NCBI RefSeq assembly: GCF_036345255.1
Contig: NZ_CP107783.1
Coordinates: 9,975,001-10,039,000 of the forward strand
Direction of reading: 5' to 3'
DNA: 64,000 nucleotides
Source of the DNA: Streptomyces sp. NBC_00569
GTDB taxonomy: Bacteria > Actinomycetota > Actinomycetes > Streptomycetales > Streptomycetaceae
Below the pieces are notes generated by a model, which did no database searches, was not told the origin of the DNA, and saw only the letters and a list, made by a program, of their open reading frames with translations. Below, piece by piece: positions 1 to 8,712 of the stretch (position 1 is the stretch's first letter; every line of letters starts with the position of its first letter). Position numbers and translations under genes: made by a program.

Positions 1-63
1 ACCGGTGCGGGCCGGCAGCAGGCCGAGGACCGTTCCAGCGGGGCGGCCGTGCGCGGCCGGCAT
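1..63 (-). pseudogene. 5' fragment of a second FAD monooxygenase, partial at window edge
   Basis: On the minus strand an ATG at 63 opens a frame whose residues (PAGTVLGLLPARTG) match the dinucleotide-binding start (PAGMVLGLLLARAG) of the FAD monooxygenase that starts at 1438. The DNA of 1-50 is also visibly alike to about 1359-1410. The first part of the GxGxxG loop is replaced by MPAAHGR, so the nucleotide-binding turn looks broken. It probably is a decayed paralogue fragment. The rest lies outside the window, so a functional gene cannot be excluded. Confidence 0.4.
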
Positions 64-69
64 TTCGGC

Positions 70-200
70 GGTGAAAGTGTGCATTCATGGCTGCCTGGGA
101 CGCCGGTCTCGGCGGACCGTTCCAGGAGCGCACGGGCGGCGTTCACGTCATGGTTCGTGTCCTGTCGACTAGGCCGAAGCCCGCCGGTCAGTTGTGCGCC
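70..200 (-). pseudogene. tnpB: Possible 3' remnant of a TnpB-like gene
   Basis: Minus-strand reading gives TCGAQ followed about 15 residues later by NHDVNAARALLERS. This resembles the end of TnpB/IS1341-type proteins, where a Cys-Gly zinc-ribbon turn precedes DRDVNAARN. Only this tail is present; there is no RuvC core. It lies just downstream of the FAD monooxygenase stop. The assignment rests on one short motif. Confidence 0.28.
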
Positions 201-205
201 GCAGG

Positions 206-1438
206 TCACCGCACCGATTCGGCGGGCGGACGCTCTCGTCCGGCGCCGTAGCCGATGAAGTACGCCGGCACGCGCTTGAGCCACGGTGAGGTGGTGAGTA
301 GGCGGCTCATCCGCTCCGCCCGCCTGGCATTGCCGAAAGGCGGGCGTCCCGCGAGTACGGGTGCGATGACCCTGGTGTGAGCGAACCGCTGCAGTGCCTG
401 CGTCGCCGCCGTGGTCGGCCACCGGCGCTGCTGGACGCGGCGTACGTCCCGCAGGCCGACCGCACCCCGGCGCAGCGGTTCGATGAGATAGCGCGCGGCG
501 GCCACCGCGTCCTCGACGGCGAGGTTGATGCCGATGCCGAAGACAGGTGACATCGCGTGCGCCGCGTCGCCGATGCACAGCAGTCCGGGGCGGTGCCAGC
601 GGCGGAGGCGGTCGAGCCGCACGTCGAGCATCTTCACCTCGTCCAATGACCGCAGCGCATGTGCCCGGTCCCCGATCCAGGGCACAGCGGCCGAGAAGTC
701 GGCCCTGAACCGCTCGAGACCGGCGGCACGGCGTTCGGCGTCGGTCCCCTTGGGAATCAGCGCGGCGCACTGCCAGTACTCCCCACGGTCGATCATGGCG
801 GTGAGGAGCCGGTCGCCGGCGCCTCCCACGAGCCCGTGCGGGTCGTCCTCCCGCCGTGGCAGCCGGAACCACCAGGCGTCCATGGGGCACGTGAACTGCC
901 GCAGCCGAAGTTCGGGGCGCGAGCGGGCCAGCGAGTTCCGACCGTCGCAGGCCACGGTGAGGGTGGCCCACAGTGCACCGGTGCGGCCGTCGGACGTGCG
1001 GTACCGCACTCCGGTGACCCGTCCGCGCTCCTCCAAAAAAGATGTCGCCTCGGTGTTCATCAACACGGAGAAGGACGGCTCTTTTCGGGCCTCGTAGGCG
1101 AGGAGGTTCAGCAGGTCCCATTGCGGCACCATCGCCACGTAGTTGTACGGCTCCGGTAGCGCGCTGATGTCCGAGACGGTGACCAGCGAACCGTCCGCGC
1201 CGAGCGGCAGCTGGACCGCGGTCACCCGACGTTGCCGCAGACGGGCGAAGCGCTCGGCCAGGCCGAGATCGTCCAACAGCGCCAGGGTCGAGGGATGCAC
1301 CGTGTCGCCACGGAAGTCGCGCAGAAAGTCTCCGTGCTTCTCCAAGACCGTGACGTCCACACCGGCCCGGGCCAGCAGCAGGCCGAGGACCATTCCGGCG
1401 GGGCCGCCACCCACCACGCAGCACGTCGTCCGCTCCAT
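206..1438 (-). CDS. FAD-dependent aromatic monooxygenase / oxidoreductase
   Basis: A 410-residue flavoprotein of the PHBH/UbiH-like class A monooxygenases, expected to use NAD(P)H and O2 on an aromatic or polyketide substrate in the cytosol. The N-terminal VVGGGPAGMVLGLLLARAG is the FAD ADP-binding fold. GDAAHAMSPVFGIGINLAVE near residue 290 is the second FAD motif (GDAAH), and a DG-type motif (VACDGRNSLAR) lies near residue 180. The ATG at 1438 is preceded by GAAGGG and the protein begins at the usual distance from the Rossmann motif. It is divergent from a cytochrome P450 with a 105-bp shared promoter region, suggesting co-regulated oxidative tailoring or catabolism. The substrate is unknown. 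Confidence 0.85.
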   Translation of the reverse strand: MERTTCCVVGGGPAGMVLGLLLARAGVDVTVLEKHGDFLRDFRGDTVHPSTLALLDDLGLAERFARLRQRRVTAVQLPLGADGSLVTVSDISALPEPYNYVAMVPQWDLLNLLAYEARKEPSFSVLMNTEATSFLEERGRVTGVRYRTSDGRTGALWATLTVACDGRNSLARSRPELRLRQFTCPMDAWWFRLPRREDDPHGLVGGAGDRLLTAMIDRGEYWQCAALIPKGTDAERRAAGLERFRADFSAAVPWIGDRAHALRSLDEVKMLDVRLDRLRRWHRPGLLCIGDAAHAMSPVFGIGINLAVEDAVAAARYLIEPLRRGAVGLRDVRRVQQRRWPTTAATQALQRFAHTRVIAPVLAGRPPFGNARRAERMSRLLTTSPWLKRVPAYFIGYGAGRERPPAESVR

Positions 1439-1543
1439 CTCAGCCCTTCCCTTCGGTGGCCTCCGCGATCCGAGTCGATGAGGCATATACCCTCAAAAAG
1501 GACAACATTGCCGTGTGGGTTCGTGACGACCCCTGGAGGCCTG

Positions 1544-2773
1544 ATGAGCAGCCAGCAGCCGGTCCCTTTGCCCTATGCCGATCCGGCCTTCATGACGGAT
1601 CCCTTCCCGCTCTACCGGCAGCTGCGCGAGGACGGCCCGGTACGGCGCGCCGTCCTCGCCGGTGGCCTCGAGGCATGGTTGGTCACACGCTATGAAGACG
1701 GCCTCGCAGCCCTCTCCGACTCACGGCTGAGCAGCGACGTCCACGATGCCTCGGACCCCCGGCTCCTCGAGCGGCTGCCGGCCACGGAGCGCGAGTCAAT
1801 GCTGCGCACCATGCTCCGCTCCGACCCGCCCGACCACACCCGCCTGCGTCGCCTGGTCTCCAAGGCGTTCACCGCCCGCAGGGTGGCCGAGCTGCGGCCA
1901 CGCGTCCAGGAGATCACCGACGGGTTGCTCGACGTGATCGTGCCGGCGGGCAAGGCAGAACTCGTCGAGGACTTCGCGCTGCCGCTTCCCGTCACTGTGA
2001 TCAGCGAACTGCTCGGTGTGCCCGTCGCCGACCGGGACGACTTCCAGCGGTGGACCGACTCCATGATCCTTCAAGGACCCGAGCCGCCGGACCCGGCCCG
2101 GGTGGACCAAGCGTGGCGGCACATGCGCTCGTACCTGACCGGACTCCTCCAGGACAAGCGGGCCCGGCCCGGCGACGACCTGCTCAGCGCGCTGATCGCC
2201 ACCCGGGACGAGGAACACCAGCTGGACGAGGATGAGCTGATCGCCATGGCTTTCCTGCTGCTGGTGGCCGGATACATCACCACGGTCAACCTGATCGGCA
2301 GCGGCATCGCCGCACTGCTCGCTCACCCCGACCAGCTGCAGATGCTGCGGGAGGATCCGGGCCTGCTGCCCGGTGCGATCGAGGAGTTCCTGCGCTACGA
2401 CGGACCGGTCAGCCCCGGCATCGCCCGGTTCGCGCGCGAGGACGTCGTCATCGCGGGAGTGGCGATCCCGCGCGGCGCGACCGTGCTGGTCGCCTCCGCC
2501 ATCGCCGACCGCGACCCGGCGCAGTTCCCGGACCCCGACCGCCTGGACATCACCCGGCAGGACAACGGGCACCTCGCCTTCGGGCACGGCATCCACTACT
2601 GCCTGGGGGCGCCACTGGCCCGGCTCGAGGGCCAGATCGCCGTGGGAACCGTCCTGCGTCGCCTGCCTCACCTCAGCCTGGCCGTGCCGGCCAGCGAACT
2701 GCGCTGGCGCTCGGGCGGTCTGCGCGGCCCCGAACAGCTGCCCGTCACGTTCACCCCCGACGCCTCCAGCTGA
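1544..2773 (+). CDS. Cytochrome P450 (CYP107-like)
   Basis: A 409-residue bacterial class I P450, soluble, needing ferredoxin and ferredoxin reductase, neither of which is encoded here. Visible: I-helix AGYITT (the usual AGxxTT with Tyr where His is common), the ExxR helix around EEFLRYDGPV, and the heme loop FGHGIHYCLGAPLARLE with the axial Cys. The ATG at 1544 has GGAGG 7 bp upstream; open frame further 5' overlaps the monooxygenase antisense and is rejected. Length is normal and no lesion is seen. The divergent FAD monooxygenase suggests a shared pathway. Confidence 0.93.
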   Translation: MSSQQPVPLPYADPAFMTDPFPLYRQLREDGPVRRAVLAGGLEAWLVTRYEDGLAALSDSRLSSDVHDASDPRLLERLPATERESMLRTMLRSDPPDHTRLRRLVSKAFTARRVAELRPRVQEITDGLLDVIVPAGKAELVEDFALPLPVTVISELLGVPVADRDDFQRWTDSMILQGPEPPDPARVDQAWRHMRSYLTGLLQDKRARPGDDLLSALIATRDEEHQLDEDELIAMAFLLLVAGYITTVNLIGSGIAALLAHPDQLQMLREDPGLLPGAIEEFLRYDGPVSPGIARFAREDVVIAGVAIPRGATVLVASAIADRDPAQFPDPDRLDITRQDNGHLAFGHGIHYCLGAPLARLEGQIAVGTVLRRLPHLSLAVPASELRWRSGGLRGPEQLPVTFTPDASS

Positions 2774-2813
2774 CTGCACCACACGAAGGTCTTCGTGCCC
2801 CACCAATCACGGC

Positions 2814-3000
2814 CGACGGTCGCTCGTCGCACGTGGGCTTTCCGCCTGCCCTGTTGCTTTTGTCGCCGCCGAGACGGGCATCTCGCGGGGCACCGCCCAC
2901 AGGTGGATTTGCCGGTGGCGGGCGGCGCTGCTGCCTCAGACTGCCATCGTTGCCACATCGCACCCGGCGCAAGCCCGTCCATCAGCCGTGTGAACAACCC
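2814..3000 (+). pseudogene. IS481-type transposase N-terminal remnant
   Basis: Plus-strand reading shows AAETGISRGTAHRWICRWRA, the helix-turn-helix found at the start of IS481-family transposases (typically ERGISRQTAHKWVRRY). After it the recognisable continuation (PHRTRRKP) is in a different frame, so the remnant is frameshifted. No DDE catalytic core follows. It sits directly downstream of the P450. Confidence 0.4.
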
Positions 3001-3145
3001 GGCGGGACGATGCACCTGAGGCGGCGAACACGACGGAACGCTCGCCGCAGCCGAAGGCGCTGCGACAGGCGATGCCCTTCGGGACGGCCGTCCGGGCCGA
3101 GCCGCAGCGAGCCTGGCCCGGCAAGGCCAGCCCGGCTCGGTGCGG

Positions 3146-3316
3146 TCATTTGGTCTTGATGTCGTCCACCCGCTCGCCCTCCGCCTGGGACGGCTCGGTC
3201 CTGGGGACGTCGGGGTGCTGGGCTGCACGCTCAGCCAGGTCGTCGCGCTCGCCCTCAGCTTGGGAGGGTGTGTGAGAGTACAGCCAGGTGTCGTAATCCG
3301 AGGGTTTGGACTTCAT
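3146..3316 (-). CDS. Small charged protein with a duplicated PSQAEGER motif
   Basis: A 56-residue ORF with a strong ribosome binding site (AAGGGAGG, 6 bp before the ATG at 3316). It starts MKSKPSDYDTWLYSHTPSQA and contains the octapeptide PSQAEGER twice (near residues 17 and 42), joined by an acidic linker and ending VDDIKTK. There is no signal peptide or membrane segment. The internal duplication, good RBS and codon use support a real gene. The function is unknown; I do not recognise a named family. Confidence 0.65.
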   Translation of the reverse strand: MKSKPSDYDTWLYSHTPSQAEGERDDLAERAAQHPDVPRTEPSQAEGERVDDIKTK

Positions 3317-3535
3317 GGCGGGCCTCCCTTATTTGCCCCATCTCCCATGCTCCTCCGTCGACCCTCGCAGGGCGAGACCAGTCGGCACTGCGTCTCGCGT
3401 TTCAAGCCCATGAAGCTGCCGGATGCGCAGCCCAGCCGATCCCCGACGGTAGTCAACTTGACCCGGCCCTAAAGGACCGGGCTTGGAGGTAGTGCCCAGC
3501 TGGCTGCTGGGTTGGCTCCTCCGTCCAGACACCCG

Positions 3536-4691
3536 CTATGGGGTGGCAGGGACGCGTGACTCACGCCCCGCAGTCCACACAGCAGCGCCGCGTGCGGCGA
3601 TGTTGTGGGAAGCGTTCCGGTCGGCGTGGGCAACGACCCAGCACCCCCGGCAGATGAAAAGCCCCTGGTCGACACGGTTGCGCTTGTCGACGTGGCCGCA
3701 CTCGGCGCACGTCTGCGACGTGTACGCGGGATCGACGTAGACCAGGGGCACGCCTGCCCGCTTGGCCTTGTAGACGATGAAGTCTCCGAGCTGGGCGAAG
3801 GCCCAGGAGTGGAGTGTGACCCGTTGGGGCTTGCGGAGCCGTACCCGCTGGCGGATGCCCCTGAGTTCTTCCAGGGCTATGCCGTGTGCGGTGCGTTCAG
3901 CCTCGGTCACGATCGTCTTGGCGATGATGTGGTTGGTGTTCTTGACGTGCCGCGTCTCGCGGCGGGAGCGCTCCTTGAGCCGGCGTTTGGCGGACTTGGT
4001 GCGCTTCTTCTGGAGCTTGGCGCAGGGCGAGCTGACGCTTGCGGTACCGGCCCAGGCCGCGTCCGGCGGCCTGGTATCCGGTGGACGTGGTGGCGATGTT
4101 GACGATGCCGAGGTCCACGCCGACGAAGCCGTCCGGCTCGTACGCCTCAGCCTCGGGGACCTCGCAGGTGGCGATCAGGTAGAACACCCCGTCACGCTCG
4201 ATCAGGTCTGCCTCGCCCTTGCGGTAGTCACGGAGCGTCTTGAGAGCGTCGGTGGAACAGACGAAGCGGACGTTCTTGATGCGCCCGGCAGTTGTCCAGA
4301 TGGATACGGTCTGTGCGTCGTACTGCCAGCTCAAACACCGGTCGTCGTATGGCTGCGCGGCCCGGGGACGGAACGTGATCGGCTTCGAGGCGGCTTTGAT
4401 CCGCCGCTTCGACTTCGGCTTACCAAGGTTCCCGGCGCGGATGTTGGCGTGCAGCGTCGTGTACGCATCGCGCACCTTCTTGATCACGTGTTGCGCCGCC
4501 TGCGCTCCGAGCCCTTCGGCCTTGAGCCGCGGGTACGTGTGCTTGCGCAGCTCGTACTCACGCGGGACACCATGCGCGAACGCCACCTCGGAAACCCAAC
4601 ATGCCAGGTCGTTGACCGTGCGCAGAGTCGCCGACAGCGCGGCGGCCTGGTCGGCCTCCGGCATCAGCTTCACCTGCGTCACGATTTTCAT
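3536..4691 (-). pseudogene. tnpB: TnpB RNA-guided nuclease homologue, frameshifted
   Basis: IS605 TnpB (RuvC-like, ancestor class of Cas12), split over two frames. The N-terminal part runs from the ATG at 4691 to about 4020 and contains the first RuvC Asp (GVDLGIVNIATTS). The frame then shifts; compared with the intact copy at 38161 two bases appear lost around the LRQ/KLQKK junction. The second frame holds GIALEELRGIR (RuvC Glu), the zinc ribbon CAECGH...CRGC and HADRNASHNI (RuvC Asp). All catalytic residues survive, so the damage may be recent or the two parts could in principle be joined by recoding. The start is 26 bp from divergent tnpA. Confidence 0.85.
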
Positions 4692-4717
4692 GCGGATCAC
4701 CGTACTGCAGTGGATCC

Positions 4718-5146
4718 ATGTCACCACGCCGAGAGGCAAACCCCAATATTTGCCGGGGTCGCACGGTCATCTAGACCCCCCATGCCCATCTGGTCTTCAC
4801 GCCCCGGTATCGCCGCGGCCCGTTCAGCGACGAGATACTTACGCGCTGCGAAGAGATCATGCGGACCGTGTGCGCCGACTTCGAAACCGAGCTGGCGGAG
4901 TTCAACGGCGAGCGCAACCACGTCCACCTGCTCGTGCACGACCCGCCCAAGGTCGCCATCTCCCAGTTGCTCGGCTCCCGCAAGGGCGTCTCAGCCCGCA
5001 AGCTCCGTCAGGGGTTCCCCAACCACATCCACGAGTACCTGTGGGGCGACCACTGCTGGTCCCCGTCCTACTTCGCCGCGTCCTGCGGCGGCGCACAGCT
5101 GGCGATCATCAAGGAGTACATCGAGAACCAGAAGCGTCCCGACTGA
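4718..5146 (+). pseudogene. tnpA: TnpA Y1 (HUH) transposase with in-frame amber codon
   Basis: IS200/IS605 single-strand transposase. From the ATG at 4718 the frame reads MSPRREANPNI and hits TAG at 4772-4774, where the related copy at 63.6 kb has a Tyr codon. The frame is then open to 5146 with the HUH motif (HVHLLVH) and the catalytic tyrosine helix (IIKEYIENQ). The full reading would be about 142 residues, normal for the family. A restart at 4859 would lack the first strand of the fold. Probably inactive. Confidence 0.85.
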
Positions 5147-5274
5147 GGCCAACAGTGCGGACTCGTGCACCCGTGCGAGTCACCACCATCTTGAGAAGCG
5201 CTTCCTCCCGGGCGTGAACGCCCGAGGTTCCGCGCTAGATCATGCTGAACTTCTCCGGCCTCTCTGCAGCCGAC

Positions 5275-5368
5275 CACGCTCAGAGGCTCCCAGGACTCAC
5301 CGTCGGGCCCTGCCGATTGTCACCGGCGCCATCGACGTGCTGCGGTGACCGGATGTCGCGGCCAGAGG
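5275..5368. repeat. Dispersed repeat A, copy 1
   Basis: About 95 bp alike (roughly four in five bases by eye) to 11540-11630, including a shared TTGTCACCGGCGCCATC block and ACGTGCTGCGGTG. Copy 1 has two extra bases. On the minus strand both read coding-like (STSMAPVT / STLMAPVT), so this may be the tail of a transposon gene I cannot name. It starts 25 bp outside IS element 1. 5251-5613 contains nothing else that I can support. Confidence 0.5.
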
Positions 5369-5613
5369 CGTCGCCGACGACGAGATTCCCGACCTCAGGG
5401 CGCCACGCCGACCTGAGGCGCACCGCCCTGTTCGAGATCTCGCCCGCCGGCAGACCAGACGGGGTCGGCCACGGTGCGCGACCTGGGCGTACCTCTCTGC
5501 ACTGCTCAATCCGGAATCTGTCCTGGCTGATCCGCTCTGCTGCGGTCGCGGGACGGCTCGTTGCGGATCAGCCGGGCCAGGCCGGTCATTGGCCGCCTTG
5601 GGAAGGGGCTCAG

Positions 5614-5772
5614 TCATCTGGCCAGGACGACGTAGATGGCCATGGCAAGCACTATGAGCGCGACCATCGCGAGGAATTTGCCGAGGGGAGCGTTCCCCTC
5701 AATGCGGTCGCGGCGCACCTGTGTGTGGGCCTTGATTTCCGCAGCATCGTGTGACCATTGGTTGGGAAACAC
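5614..5772 (-). CDS. Small single-pass membrane protein
   Basis: A 52-residue protein starting at GTG 5772 (AGGAGG four bases upstream). A polar N-terminal half is followed by one C-terminal hydrophobic helix, FLAMVALIVLAMAIYVVLA. The longer reading from 5799 has no ribosome binding site. The orientation is probably tail-anchored. The function is unknown and no family is recognised. Confidence 0.55.
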   Translation of the reverse strand: MFPNQWSHDAAEIKAHTQVRRDRIEGNAPLGKFLAMVALIVLAMAIYVVLAR

Positions 5773-5819
5773 AGCGCCTCCTGTATTGGTGGTGACCACG
5801 GCCTGTTGTCGCTCAACTG

Positions 5820-6060
5820 TCTATGTGGGACAGGCGTGTTGGTGATGTCGACAGGCCGTTTGCCGGCCAACGTCTGCGCAGTCAGATGTGGCAATGAGTG
5901 CCGGAATGGAGCTTGCTCCTCGCGCAGGGCCGATAGCAGGAAGGAGCTGGCGAACGCGGTCGGCAGGCCGAGGAAGAGTGGTCCGGTTTCGGGAACTACC
6001 CCCGCCCTGGCCAGCCCATAGCCGCGTAAAGCAGCAGAAGACCGTTACCGCCAGGCCCGA
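5820..6060 (-). pseudogene. Possible membrane-protein remnant
   Basis: One minus frame reads PLFLGLPTAFASSFLLSALR and then QTLAGKRPVDIT, which resembles the tail of Streptomyces multi-pass membrane proteins. The upstream part (MASGLAVTVFCC) is in another frame. The remnant is short and frame-broken. The rest of 6060-6340 shows nothing I can name. Confidence 0.25.
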
Positions 6061-6341
6061 AGCCATCGTGCATGCACTGCGCTGCGGGTTGTTTGCTTCC
6101 ACTGACGCCCCCCGTTTCTCCCGGCAGACATCAGCATGCATGCTCGGCGGACCTCCGCGCATTGCCGGTGTCCGGCAATCTTCGGCTAGGGATCCATTCC
6201 GCGGTCGGCTCCGAGTACCAGCAGGACTTCGTGATCTCGGTTCGCCGCGGAACAGGAAGGTCACTGCGTCATCGGGGTGAGGCGTGTGGACTCTTCAAGA
6301 CAGTTCCGGACGGGGCGACTGTTCCTCCAGGACGTGGTCGA

Positions 6342-6530
6342 TCATGAACCGCTGTACGCGAGCACGGTCAGGCGGGCTTGCCTGAGGTTCTGGTCGTTGT
6401 AGTCAATGCCCGGTGCCGAGGGAACAGGATCCGGGAATGGGATCTTGGGAGCGGGCGAGTAGTCGCCTCGTAGGAAGCCGATGTCGTCATCCCCGATGCC
6501 GCCCCCGAACTCTGATCTCCACGACCTCGC
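6342..6530 (-). pseudogene. Unassigned C-terminal coding fragment
   Basis: The last 55 or so residues of a minus frame (EFGGGIGDDDIGF ... IDYNDQNLRQARLTVLAYSG) look protein-like with high GC at third positions. The upstream part of the frame is low-complexity Arg-rich and non-native. Probably a gene tail; the family is not recognised. Confidence 0.22.
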
Positions 6531-6690
6531 GCGTACCGGAGAGCAGTCAACAACCCTCGCCCTCCAGGCCCTCGCCGGCTGCCTTCGTGACCGGCAAGAG
6601 CCTGGTCCACGAGGCCGCCGCCCGCGCGTCCGTGAGGCCGGCGACTGAACCACAGGGCGCGTGGGTGGGCCGGGCCTGGATACTGAGGGC

Positions 6691-7011
6691 ATGGTTTTCG
6701 TCGTCTTCATGACCTTGCCAGGATTGGTCATCCTCCTGACTGCGCTGGCCTTCGCTGATCAGCTGCTGTTGCGTGCGGGCAGGGCCGGCGTTCTTCCGTG
6801 GCGGAACGGAGCTCGGCAGGGCCAGATTTCGGCGACCGGGTTCGAGCAACTGCACGCGAGCCTTTCGCCAGGAAAGCAGAACGAGCTGAAGGAGCGTCAG
6901 TCGGCACTTCTCATGCGCGACGACGAAGAGGACGGGGCTCCACCGAACCGAACTACGGTGGATCTGGACGGCGGGACCGCGGTTGTCCGGATGCCACCGG
7001 CCGCCCAGTAG
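6691..7011 (+). CDS. Small membrane-anchored protein (DUF6191-like)
   Basis: A 106-residue protein. A hydrophobic N-terminal segment, MVFVVFMTLPGLVILLTALA, is followed by a basic stretch (LLPWRNGARQGQIS) and a soluble acidic tail (ALLMRDDEEDGAPP). This pattern matches short Streptomyces proteins annotated DUF6191, by memory only. The ATG at 6691 is chosen because the helix then lies at the very N-terminus; the upstream in-frame codons add no RBS. Function unknown. Confidence 0.65.
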   Translation: MVFVVFMTLPGLVILLTALAFADQLLLRAGRAGVLPWRNGARQGQISATGFEQLHASLSPGKQNELKERQSALLMRDDEEDGAPPNRTTVDLDGGTAVVRMPPAAQ

Positions 7012-7057
7012 AGCCTTGCCGAAGCTCTGACGCCACAGTTCTTTGGAGCTGTGGGTC

Positions 7058-7360
7058 TCAGAGTGTGTGGAGCGCCGGCTGGATCGCTTCGACGTTGCCG
7101 TCGTGGGCTGGCTGGGCGACGCGCCGGTCACGGCCCACTGAGACGGGTGCCTGTTCCGCGATCTGGTCCAGCATCCTCAGGAAGTTCTCGTCGGCGGTGA
7201 GGGACAGATCGCAGTCCGGTAAGCGCGAGGCGTGCTGCACATCGCGTGGGTTGCCGTGGGTGACCTTCAGGTCCGTCTGTACGGTTTGCGCTGCCCACCG
7301 CGGCCAGTTGCGAGGCATGTGCTCGGCCTCGACCTCGTACAGCCCGAAGCGGGATGGCAC
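7058..7360 (-). pseudogene. PIN-like domain C-terminal fragment
   Basis: The minus frame ends GNPRDVQHASRL, then DCDLSLTADENFLRMLDQI. This matches the last two acidic positions of PIN-type nuclease folds (D...A and TxDxxF). The frame continues upstream to a GTG at 7555 overlapping the GNAT stop, but residues before about 7360 look random, so the N-terminal half with the first catalytic Asp seems missing. A toxin-like or tRNA-nuclease role is possible only by family analogy. Confidence 0.35.
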
Positions 7361-7551
7361 CAGGTACTGACAAGCCGGTTGGAGCACGGGACGCACCACC
7401 GGGCACAGACATGGCTGCACCAGCGGAACACCGGTGGCGAAGCGGCGCCTCAGCCCTGGGTGCAGGCAACGACAGAGACGCGAGAGCCGGGCATCCGGAA
7501 TCTTCCGCACCGATATTCGCCGAGAGAAGGCAGACTGATGTTCCGCCAGCT

Positions 7552-8046
7552 TCACTGCCCGAGGGCTTTCGCGTACCAGTGATCCGCCCCGCCGTGGCCT
7601 TCATACGGTTGGGTCTCCTCGTATCCGTACCGCGTGTACATCGCCCGCGCCTCGGTGAGCTGGGTGTTTGTCTCGCACACGATTCGGGTGGCGCCCAGTC
7701 TTCGGGCCGAGTCCTCGACGGCGAGCGGAAGGCCTCGGCCCAGCCCCGCTCTCCGTCCGCCCGGGCAGACGTACATCCGCTTGAGTTCCGCCGTTCTCGG
7801 GGTGCCGGCAAGGATCCTCAGCCCCGCGCAGCCCAGGAGCTCGCCGTTGTCGCCGCGCGCGACGAGGAACTCGCCGCCGGGCGGCCCGAGGTCTTGGTGC
7901 GGGTCTTCGGTAAGCACCGCGCGGAGCTCTGCCTCCGTCGCCGAGCGTCCCAGCACCCGCCGGCCCAGTTCCGTGAAGTACCGCCGCATCGCCTCGTCCA
8001 CAGCCGCACCGGTGACGGGCTCGGGCCTGATGGTCCAGGTCGGCAT
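7552..8046 (-). CDS. GNAT family N-acetyltransferase
   Basis: A 164-residue GNAT. Acceptor and acetyl-CoA motifs: ELLGCAGLRIL (beta4), ELKRMYVCPGGRRAGLGRGL (motif A, R/QxxGxG/A), RIVCETNTQLTEARAMYTRYGY (motif B). The substrate is unknown. An alternative ATG at 8055 adds three residues; neither has a strong RBS. The upstream aldehyde dehydrogenase remnant is on the other strand. Confidence 0.82.
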   Translation of the reverse strand: MPTWTIRPEPVTGAAVDEAMRRYFTELGRRVLGRSATEAELRAVLTEDPHQDLGPPGGEFLVARGDNGELLGCAGLRILAGTPRTAELKRMYVCPGGRRAGLGRGLPLAVEDSARRLGATRIVCETNTQLTEARAMYTRYGYEETQPYEGHGGADHWYAKALGQ

Positions 8047-8118
8047 GCGGTCCATGGTCCCGGGCTCGTCGCACGCCGTCCACGGTGCAGCCTGCGTCCA
8101 TGCGATCGCACACGGGCC

Positions 8119-8398
8119 GACGCCACGCCGTGCGGCCTCAACGCGAGCGTCTGGTCCCGCGACGGGGCGCGGGGCCGCGCAGTCGCCGCCGCGTGGGACG
8201 GCCTGATGGGCGGCATGGGCGACTCCGGCCTCGGCCGCTGCCGCGGTGCTGAGGGAATCCTCAAGTACACCGAGCCCCAGACCGTCGCCCAACAGCGCTC
8301 CAGGGGTTAACCCCGCCGACGGGCATCGCGCACGAGACCTGAGCCGCGCTGCTGACCGGCGCGTTGAAGGTCCTGAAGGCGGTCGGCTCCCGCTGAGG
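8119..8398 (+). pseudogene. Aldehyde (succinate-semialdehyde) dehydrogenase C-terminal remnant with internal deletion
   Basis: Plus-strand reading gives TPCGLNASVWSRDGARGRA, then directly MGGMGDSGLGRCRGAEGI and KYTEPQTVAQQR, then after a frame change LLTGALKVLKAVGSR. These are consecutive C-terminal landmarks of SSADH-type aldehyde dehydrogenases. The stretch normally between the first two (around GTVNVN and AAWGSVDAP) is missing. The catalytic Cys/Glu region is absent. A perfect terminator hairpin follows at 8409. Confidence 0.7.
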
Positions 8399-8408
8399 CG
8401 AAGAGAAA

Positions 8409-8445
8409 CAGACGGCGCGGCTCCGGGGGGGGGTCGCGCCGTCTG
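8409..8445. terminator. Hairpin terminator
   Basis: CAGACGGCGCG and CGCGCCGTCTG form a perfect 11-bp stem around a 15-base G-rich loop. It follows the aldehyde dehydrogenase remnant and could serve both strands. 8446-8712 holds no gene that I can see. Confidence 0.75.
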
Positions 8446-8712
8446 CGGTAGGGGAAGCGGTACGAGGACGGCTGCCTGTGCCAGCGTGGATGTCGCCCCG
8501 GGGGGCCGGCGTGGATGTCCGCGCGGATGTCGGTCTGGGAGGCGGGGCGTGGGGAATCGGCGTGGTTGCCGGGGTGAGCGCTCGCGTGGCCGAGGGCGCG
8601 GGGCCGAAGGGCCCACTGACAGACCGAAGGCGCCCCAGGTGCTCGCGTCCCGGCGCGAGTATCCGGGGCGTCTTCGGTGGCCGGTGGCCGGTGGCTGGTG
8701 GCCGGTGGTCGG

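Larger units (their letters stand above)
3452..5250. mobile_element. Decayed IS200/IS605-type element 1 (tnpA and tnpB divergent)
   Basis: About 1.8 kb. The tnpA side ends in a subterminal hairpin near 5204-5227 (GGGCG, loop TGAA, CGCCC) followed by a block that ends GCTGAAC at 5250. The same hairpin and end occur in inverted orientation at 37973-38016 and 63123-63166. The tnpB side ends in a hairpin at 3462-3482 (CCCGG arms) and TCAAGTTGAC. tnpA has an internal stop and tnpB a frameshift, so the element is not autonomous. Confidence 0.75.

Noticed and set aside
3777..5348. 523-residue plus ORF over IS element 1
   Set aside because: Antisense shadow of tnpB and out-of-frame shadow of tnpA.
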